Shown here: positions 57,229-64,000 of the stretch, one piece after another
Layout of the letters: each line of letters opens with the position of its first letter
How positions within the stretch are numbered: position 1 is the first letter of the stretch
Origin: Heligmosomoides polygyrus polygyrus
Lineage: Eukaryota > Nematoda > Chromadorea > Rhabditida > Heligmosomidae
NCBI GenBank assembly: GCA_947396885.1
Contig: OX377204.1
Span: forward strand, 53,741,139-53,805,138
Reading direction: 5' to 3'
DNA length: 64,000 nt
Translations under genes and position numbers: made by a program
Notes under the pieces: generated by a model
Told to the model about the DNA's origin: nothing
Database searches by the model: none
What the model saw: only the letters and a program-made list of their open reading frames with translations

Positions 57229-60200
57229 AATCGTTTTGCAATGTTCCGTGATGCGCAGATTGGGGGGATGGGAGCTAGCGAGTACACGTACGCACTGGTC
57301 CGCTAGGAGATGAAGTTCTTCGTGGACGCAATGGGCTTGATGCTTGATGCCTGTCGGCGGTGCTATGCAGCGATGTCCGAGTGGTTAGGGAGATTGACTA
57401 GAAATCAATTGGGCTCTGCCCGCGCAGGTTCGAATCCTGCTCGCTGCGAATCGTTTTGCAATGTTCCGTGATGCGCAGATTGGGGGATGGGAGCTAGCGA
57501 GTACACGTACGCGCTGGTCCGCTAGGAGATGAAGTTCTTCGTCTACGCAATGGGCTTGATGCTCGATGCCTGTCGACGGTGCTATGCAGCGATGTCCGAG
57601 TGGTTAAGGAGATTGACTAGAAATCAATTGGGCTCTGCCCGCGCAGGTTCGAATCCTGCTCGCTGCGAATCGTTTTGCAATGTTCCGTGGTGCGCAGATT
57701 GGGGGATGGGAGCTAGCGAGTACACGCACGCGGTGGTCCGCTAGGAGATGAAGTTCTTCGTGGACGCAATGGGCTCCATGCCTGTCGGCGGTGCTATGCA
57801 GCGATGTCCGAGTGGTTAAGGAGATTGACTCGAAATCAATTGGGCTCTGCCCGCGCAGGTTCGAATCCTGCTCGCTGCGAATCGTTTTGCAATGTTCCGT
57901 GATGCGCAGATTGGGGGGATGGGAGCTAGCGAGTACACGTACGCGGTGATCCGCTAGGAGATGAAGTTCTTCGTGGACACAATGGGCTCCATGCCTGTCG
58001 GCGGTGCTATGCAGCGATGTCCGAGTGGTTAAGGAGATTGACTCGAAATCAATTGGGCTCTGCCCGCGCAGGTTCGAATCCTGCTCGCTGCGAATCGTTT
58101 TCCAATGTTCCGTGGTGCGCAGATTGGGGGATGGGAGCTAGCGAGTACACGCACGCGGTGGTCCGCTAGGAGATGAAGTTCTTCGTGGACGCAATGGGCT
58201 CCATGCCTGTCGGCGGTGCTATGCAGCGATGTCCGAGTGGTTAAGGAGATTGACTCGAAATCAATTGGGCTCTGCCCGCGCAGGTTCGAATCCTGCTCGC
58301 TGCGAATCGTTTTGCAATGTTCCGTGATGCGCAGATTGGGGGGATGGGAGCTAGCGAGTACACGTACGCGGTGATCCGCTAGGAGATGAAGTTCTTCGTG
58401 GACACAATGGGCTCCATGCCTGTCGGCGGTGCTATGCAGCGATGTCCGAGTGGTTAAGGAGATTGACTCGAAATCAATTGGGCTCTGCCCGCGCAGGTTC
58501 GAATCCTGCTCGCTGCGAATCGTTTTCCAATGTTCCGTGATGCGCAGATTGGGGGGATGGGAGCTAGCGAGTACACGTACGCACTGGTCCGCTAGGAGAT
58601 GATGTTCTTCGTGGACGCAATGGGCTCCATGCCTGTCGGCGGTGCTATGCAGCGATGTCCGAGTGGTTAAGGAGATTGACTAGAAATCAATTGGGCTCTG
58701 CCCGCGCAGGTTCGAATCCTGCTCGCTGCGAATCGTTTTGCAATGTTCCGTGGTGCGCAGATTGGGGGATGGGAGCTAGCGAGTACACGCACGCGGTGGT
58801 CCGCTAGGAGATGAAGTTCTTCGTGGACGCAATGGGCTCCATGCCTGTCGGCGGTGCTATGCAGCGATGTCCGAGTGGTTAAGGAGATTGACTCGAAATC
58901 AATTGGGCTCTGCCCGCGCAGGTTCGAATCCCGCTCGCTGCAAATCGTTTTGCAATGTTCCGTGATGCGCAGATTGGGGGGATGGGAGCTAGCGAGTACA
59001 CGTACGCACTGGTCCGCTAGGAGATGAAGTTCTTCGTGGACGCAATGGGCTTGATGCTTGATGCCTGTCGGCGGTGCTATGCAGCGATGTCCGAGTGGTT
59101 AGGGAGATTGACTAGAAATCAATTGGGCTCTGCCCGCGCAGGTTCGAATCCTGCTCGCTGCGAATCGTTTTGCAATGTTCCGTGATGCGCAGATTGGGGG
59201 ATGGGAGCTAGCGAGTACACGTACGCGCTGGTCCGCTAGGAGATGAAGTTCTTCGTCTACGCAATGGGCTTGATGCTCGATGCCTGTCGACGGTGCTATG
59301 CAGCGATGTCCGAGTGGTTAAGGAGATTGACTAGAAATCAATTGGGCTCTGCCCGCGCAGGTTCGAATCCTGCTCGCTGCGAATCGTTTTGCAATGTTCC
59401 GTGGTGCGCAGATTGGGGGATGGGAGCTAGCGAGTACACGCACGCGGTGGTCCGCTAGGAGATGAAGTTCTTCGTGGACGCAATGGGCTCCATGCCTGTC
59501 GGCGGTGCTATGCAGCGATGTCCGAGTGGTTAAGGAGATTGACTCGAAATCAATTGGGCTCTGCCCGCGCAGGTTCGAATCCTGCTCGCTGCGAATCGTT
59601 TTGCAATGTTCCGTGATGCGCAGATTGGGGGGATGGGAGCTAGCGAGTACACGTACGCGGTGATCCGCTAGGAGATGAAGTTCTTCGTGGACACAATGGG
59701 CTCCATGCCTGTCGGCGGTGCTATGCAGCGATGTCCGAGTGGTTAAGGAGATTGACTCGAAATCAATTGGGCTCTGCCCGCGCAGGTTCGAATCCTGCTC
59801 GCTGCGAATCGTTTTCCAATGTTCCGTGATGCGCAGATTGGGGGGATGGGAGCTAGCGAGTACACGTACGCACTGGTCCGCTAGGAGATGATGTTCTTCG
59901 TGGACGCAATGGGCTCCATGCCTGTCGGCGGTGCTATGCAGCGATGTCCGAGTGGTTAAGGAGATTGACTAGAAATCAATTGGGCTCTGCCCGCGCAGGT
60001 TCGAATCCTGCTCGCTGCGAATCGTTTTGCAATGTTCCGTGGTGCGCAGATTGGGGGATGGGAGCTAGCGAGTACACGCACGCGGTGGTCCGCTAGGAGA
60101 TGAAGTTCTTCGTGGACGCAATGGGCTCCATGCCTGTCGGCGGTGCTATGCAGCGATGTCCGAGTGGTTAAGGAGATTGACTCGAAATCAATTGGGCTCT

Positions 60201-61082
60201 GCCCGCGCAGGTTCGAATCCTGCTCGCTGCGAATCGTTTTGCAATGTTCCGTGATGCGCAGATTGGGGGGATGGGAGCTAGCGAGTACACGTACGCGGTG
60301 ATCCGCTAGGAGATGAAGTTCTTCGTGGACACAATGGGCTCCATGCCTGTCGGCGGTGCTATGCAGCGATGTCCGAGTGGTTAAGGAGATTGACTCGAAA
60401 TCAATTGGGCTCTGCCCGCGCAGGTTCGAATCCTGCTCGCTGCGAATCGTTTTCCAATGTTCCGTGGTGCGCAGATTGGGGGATGGGAGCTAGCGAGTAC
60501 ACGCACGCGGTGGTCCGCTAGGAGATGAAGTTCTTCGTGGACGCAATGGGCTCCATGCCTGTCGGCGGTGCTATGCAGCGATGTCCGAGTGGTTAAGGAG
60601 ATTGACTCGAAATCAATTGGGCTCTGCCCGCGCAGGTTCGAATCCTGCTCGCTGCGAATCGTTTTGCAATGTTCCGTGATGCGCAGATTGGGGGGATGGG
60701 AGCTAGCGAGTACACGTACGCGGTGATCCGCTAGGAGATGAAGTTCTTCGTGGACACAATGGGCTCCATGCCTGTCGGCGGTGCTATGCAGCGATGTCCG
60801 AGTGGTTAAGGAGATTGACTCGAAATCAATTGGGCTCTGCCCGCGCAGGTTCGAATCCTGCTCGCTGCGAATCGTTTTCCAATGTTCCGTGATGCGCAGA
60901 TTGGGGGGATGGGAGCTAGCGAGTACACGTACGCACTGGTCCGCTAGGAGATGATGTTCTTCGTGGACGCAATGGGCTCCATGCCTGTCGGCGGTGCTAT
61001 GCAGCGATGTCCGAGTGGTTAAGGAGATTGACTAGAAATCAATTGGGCTCTGCCCGCGCAGGTTCGAATCCTGCTCGCTGCG
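57147..61082. repeat. Higher-order repeat G, nested copies
   Basis: Genes 57147-58011 recur at 58861-59725 (offset 1714), including the C63/A73 gene. Genes 57798-58649 recur at 60150-61001 (offset 2352). Within these, a two-gene CGA-CGA module repeats at 425 bp (57798/58223 and 60150/60575), explaining runs of four CGA genes. Confidence 0.8.
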
Positions 61083-61424
61083 AATCGTTTTGCAATGTTC
61101 CGTGGTGCGCAGATTGGGGGATGGGAGCTAGCGAGTACACGCACGCGGTGGTCCGCTAGGAGATGAAGTTCTTCGTGGACGCAATGGGCTCCATGCCTGT
61201 CGGCGGTGCTATGCAGCGATGTCCGAGTGGTTAAGGAGATTGACTCGAAATCAATTGGGCTTTGCCCGCGCAGGTTCGAATCCTGCTCGCTGCGAATCGT
61301 TTTGCAATGTTCCGTGATGCTCAGATTGGGGGATGGGAGCTAGCGAGTACACGTACGCGGTGGTGCGCTAGGAGATGAAGTTCTTCGTGGACGCAATGGG
61401 CTCCATGCCTGTCGGCGGTGCTAT

Positions 61425-63882
61425 GCAGCGATGTCCGAGTGGTTAGGGAGATTGACTAGAAATCAATTGGGCTCTGCCCGCGCAGGTTCGAATCCTGCTC
61501 GCTGCGAATCGTTTTGCAATGTTCCATGATGCGCAGATTGGGGGATGGAAGCTGCTCCATGCCTGTCGGCGGTGCTATGCAGCGATGTCCGAGTGGTTAA
61601 GGAGATTGACTCGAAATCAATTGGGCTCTGCCCGCGCAGGTTCGAATCCTGCTCGCTGCGAATCGTTTTCCAATGTTCCGTGATGCGCAGATTGGGGGGA
61701 TGGGAGCTAGCGAGTACACGTACGCACTGGTCCGCTAGGAGATGAAGTTCTTCGTGGACGCAATGGGCTTGATGCTCGATGCCTGTCGGCGGTGCTATGC
61801 AGCGATGTCCGAGTGGTTAGGGAGATTGACTAGAAATCAATTGGGCTCTGCCCGCGCAGGTTCGAATCCTGCTCGCTGCGAATCGTTTTGCAATGTTCCG
61901 TGATGCGCAGATTGGGGGATGGGAGCTAGCGAGTACACGTACGCGCTGGTCCGCTAGGAGATGAAGTTCTTCGTCTACGCAATGGGCTTGATGCTCGATG
62001 CCTGTCGACGGTGCTATGCAGCGATGTCCGAGTGGTTAAGGAGATTGACTAGAAATCAATTGGGCTCTGCCCGCGCAGGTTCGAATCCTGCTCGCTGCGA
62101 ATCGTTTTGCAATGTTCCGTGGTGCGCAGATTGGGGGATGGGAGCTAGCGAGTACACGCACGCGGTGGTCCGCTAGGAGATGAAGTTCTTCGTGGACGCA
62201 ATGGGCTCCATGCCTGTCGGCGGTGCTATGCAGCGATGTCCGAGTGGTTAAGGAGATTGACTAGAAATCAATTGGGCTCTGCCCGCGCAGGTTCGAATCC
62301 TGCTCGCTGCGAATCGTTTTGCAATGTTCCGTGGTGCGCAGATTGGGGGATGGGAGCTAGCGAGTACACGCACGCGGTGGTCCGCTAGGAGATGAAGTTC
62401 TTCGTGGACGCAATGGGCTCCATGCCTGTCGGCGGTGCTATGCAGCGATGTCCGAGTGGTTAAGGAGATTGACTCGAAATCAATTGGGCTTTGCCCGCGC
62501 AGGTTCGAATCCTGCTCGCTGCGAATCGTTTTGCAATGTTCCGTGATGCTCAGATTGGGGGATGGGAGCTAGCGAGTACACGTACGCGGTGGTGCGCTAG
62601 GAGATGAAGTTCTTCGTGGACGCAATGGGCTCCATGCCTGTCGGCGGTGCTATGCAGCGATGTCCGAGTGGTTAGGGAGATTGACTAGAAATCAATTGGG
62701 CTCTGCCCGCGCAGGTTCGAATCCTGCTCGCTGCGAATCGTTTTGCAATGTTCCATGATGCGCAGATTGGGGGATGGAAGCTGCTCCATGCCTGTCGGCG
62801 GTGCTATGCAGCGATGTCCGAGTGGTTAAGGAGATTGACTCGAAATCAATTGGGCTCTGCCCGCGCAGGTTCGAATACTGCTCGCTGCGAATCGTTTTCC
62901 AATGTTCCGTGATGCGCAGATTGGGGGGATGGGAGCTAGCGAGTACACGTACGCACTGGTCCGCTAGGAGATGAAGTTCTTCGTGGACGCAATGGGCTTG
63001 ATGCTCGATGCCTGTCGGCGGTGCTATGCAGCGATGTCCGAGTGGTTAGGGAGATTGACTAGAAATCAATTGGGCTCTGCCCGCGCAGGTTCGAATCCTG
63101 CTCGCTGCGAATCGTTTTGCAATGTTCCGTGATGCGCAGATTGGGGGATGGGAGCTAGCGAGTACACGTACGCGCTGGTCCGCTAGGAGATGAAGTTCTT
63201 CGTCTACGCAATGGGCTTGATGCTCGATGCCTGTCGACGGTGCTATGCAGCGATGTCCGAGTGGTTAAGGAGATTGACTAGAAATCAATTGGGCTCTGCC
63301 CGCGCAGGTTCGAATCCTGCTCGCTGCGAATCGTTTTGCAATGTTCCGTGGTGCGCAGATTGGGGGATGGGAGCTAGCGAGTACACGCACGCGGTGGTCC
63401 GCTAGGAGATGAAGTTCTTCGTGGACGCAATGGGCTCCATGCCTGTCGGCGGTGCTATGCAGCGATGTCCGAGTGGTTAAGGAGATTGACTCGAAATCAA
63501 TTGGGCTCTGCCCGCGCAGGTTCGAATCCTGCTCGCTGCGAATCGTTTTGCAATGTTCCGTGATGCGCAGATTGGGGGGATGGGAGCTAGCGAGTACACG
63601 TACGCGGTGATCCGCTAGGAGATGAAGTTCTTCGTGGACACAATGGGCTCCATGCCTGTCGGCGGTGCTATGCAGCGATGTCCGAGTGGTTAAGGAGATT
63701 GACTCGAAATCAATTGGGCTCTGCCCGCGCAGGTTCGAATCCTGCTCGCTGCGAATCGTTTTCCAATGTTCCGTGATGCGCAGATTGGGGGGATGGGAGC
63801 TAGCGAGTACACGTACGCACTGGTCCGCTAGGAGATGATGTTCTTCGTGGACACAATGGGCTTGATGCTCGATGCCTGTCGG
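61425..63882. repeat. Higher-order repeat H, two tandem 1229-bp copies
   Basis: Genes 61425, 61579, 61799 and 62018 align with 62654, 62808, 63028 and 63247 at a constant 1229 bp, including the compressed spacer. A61 at 62808 distinguishes the right copy. Confidence 0.8.
62808..62889 (+). tRNA. tRNA-Ser(CGA) with A61 in B box
   Basis: The B box ends AATAC instead of AATCC: C61 is A, breaking the invariant G53-C61 pair that closes the T loop. It lies after a compressed spacer. Its sister at 61579, 1229 bp upstream, is normal, so the change is recent. Probable low expression. Confidence 0.8.
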
Positions 63883-63973
63883 CGGTGCTATGCAGCGATG
63901 TCCGAGTGGTTAGGGAGATTGACTAGAAATCAATTGGGCTCTGCCCGCGCAGGTTCGAATCCTGCTCGCTGCG

Positions 63974-64000
63974 AATCGTTTTGCAATGTTCCGTGATGCG
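63974..64000 (+). repeat. Spacer start, cut by window edge
   Basis: The final 27 nt are the beginning of a normal spacer: AATCG, TTTT, then GCAATGTTCCGTGATGCG. The array plainly continues to the right. Confidence 0.9.

Larger units (their letters stand above)
55062..60019 (+). tRNA. tRNA-Ser array segment 12 (24 genes)
   Basis: Gene starts, each 82 nt. AGA: 55062, 55281, 55494, 55706, 55918, 56349, 56569, 56781, 57367, 57586, 58649, 59081, 59300, 59938. CGA: 56137, 56993, 57147, 57798, 58011, 58223, 58436, 58861, 59512, 59725. It begins with the most altered 5' half in the window (55062). 56993 has a broken B box; 57147 and 58861 share C63 and A73. G22 copies: 55494, 55706, 57367, 59081. A compressed spacer precedes 57147. 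Confidence 0.96.
60150..63973 (+). tRNA. tRNA-Ser array segment 13 (19 genes)
   Basis: Gene starts, each 82 nt. AGA: 61001, 61425, 61799, 62018, 62230, 62654, 63028, 63247, 63892. CGA: 60150, 60363, 60575, 60788, 61213, 61579, 62442, 62808, 63459, 63672. It opens with four CGA genes in a row. Compressed spacers precede 61579 and 62808. 62808 has A61 in the B box. G22 copies: 61425, 61799, 62654, 63028, 63892. TTT-loop CGA: 61213, 62442. Confidence 0.96.
1..64000 (+). repeat. Tandem array of about 300 tRNA-Ser genes
   Basis: The window is a head-to-tail repeat whose unit is an 82-nt tRNA-Ser gene plus a spacer. Common start-to-start distances are 212-213 bp (short spacer) and 219-220 bp (long spacer), with a rare 154-157 bp form. 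No unit is inverted and no foreign sequence interrupts the array, which runs off both ends. Units resemble each other in the spacer as well as in the gene, so they amplified as whole units and have been homogenised by unequal exchange or conversion. Every complete gene is listed in the 13 segment entries; each runs 82 nt from the given start. Spacers are the only sequence between genes, so there is no other gene-free stretch. Confidence 0.97.

Noticed and set aside
1..64000. CRISPR-like repeat array
   Set aside because: The period is about 213 bp, the spacers are not unique, and the constant element folds as a tRNA with Pol III signals.
1..64000. tRNA-derived SINE insertions
   Set aside because: There are no poly-A or LINE-like tails, no target-site duplications and no dispersed flanks; units are strictly head to tail.
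1..64000. Bacterial, phage or organellar tRNA cluster
   Set aside because: No encoded CCA, A34 serine anticodon, eukaryotic A and B boxes with a T4 terminator, and only one amino acid represented.

Overview
The whole window is one uninterrupted tandem array of nuclear-type tRNA-Ser genes, all on the + strand. I count 299 complete genes plus the last 20 nt of another at the left edge. Each gene is 82 nt, and genes are separated by about 130-138 nt of an equally repeated spacer, giving a period near 212-220 bp. There is no unique sequence and no credible protein-coding gene, insertion sequence, rRNA or CRISPR array.

The host is a eukaryote. The genes have internal RNA polymerase III A and B boxes, a TTTT terminator 5 nt after the mature 3' end, no encoded CCA, G73, a long class II variable arm, and in most copies an A34 wobble base (anticodon AGA). 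A terminator of only four T suits animal or plant type Pol III better than budding yeast type, but I cannot name the species.

Two isoacceptors are intermixed, about 187 tRNA-Ser(AGA) and 112 tRNA-Ser(CGA). In canonical copies they differ at one base, wobble position 34. After A34-to-inosine editing the AGA form reads UCU/UCC/UCA and the CGA form reads UCG, so the locus could serve the whole UCN serine box.

Layout. 1-15 kb: mostly AGA (14 of 70 genes are CGA), with anticodon-stem and variable-arm mutant lineages. 15-18 kb: a transitional zone with its own spacer and acceptor/D-stem variants. 18-64 kb: CGA rises to about 43%, and a G22 D-loop variant of AGA and new spacer subtypes appear. Diagnostic variants show higher-order duplications of about 1-6 kb that carried damaged copies along with good ones. 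Around 47 copies have a change expected to weaken folding, Pol III promoter strength or serylation; about 250 look intact. One gene (46389-46470) has lost its terminator and should be co-transcribed with the next gene. All positions were read by eye; anticodon counts could be off by one or two.
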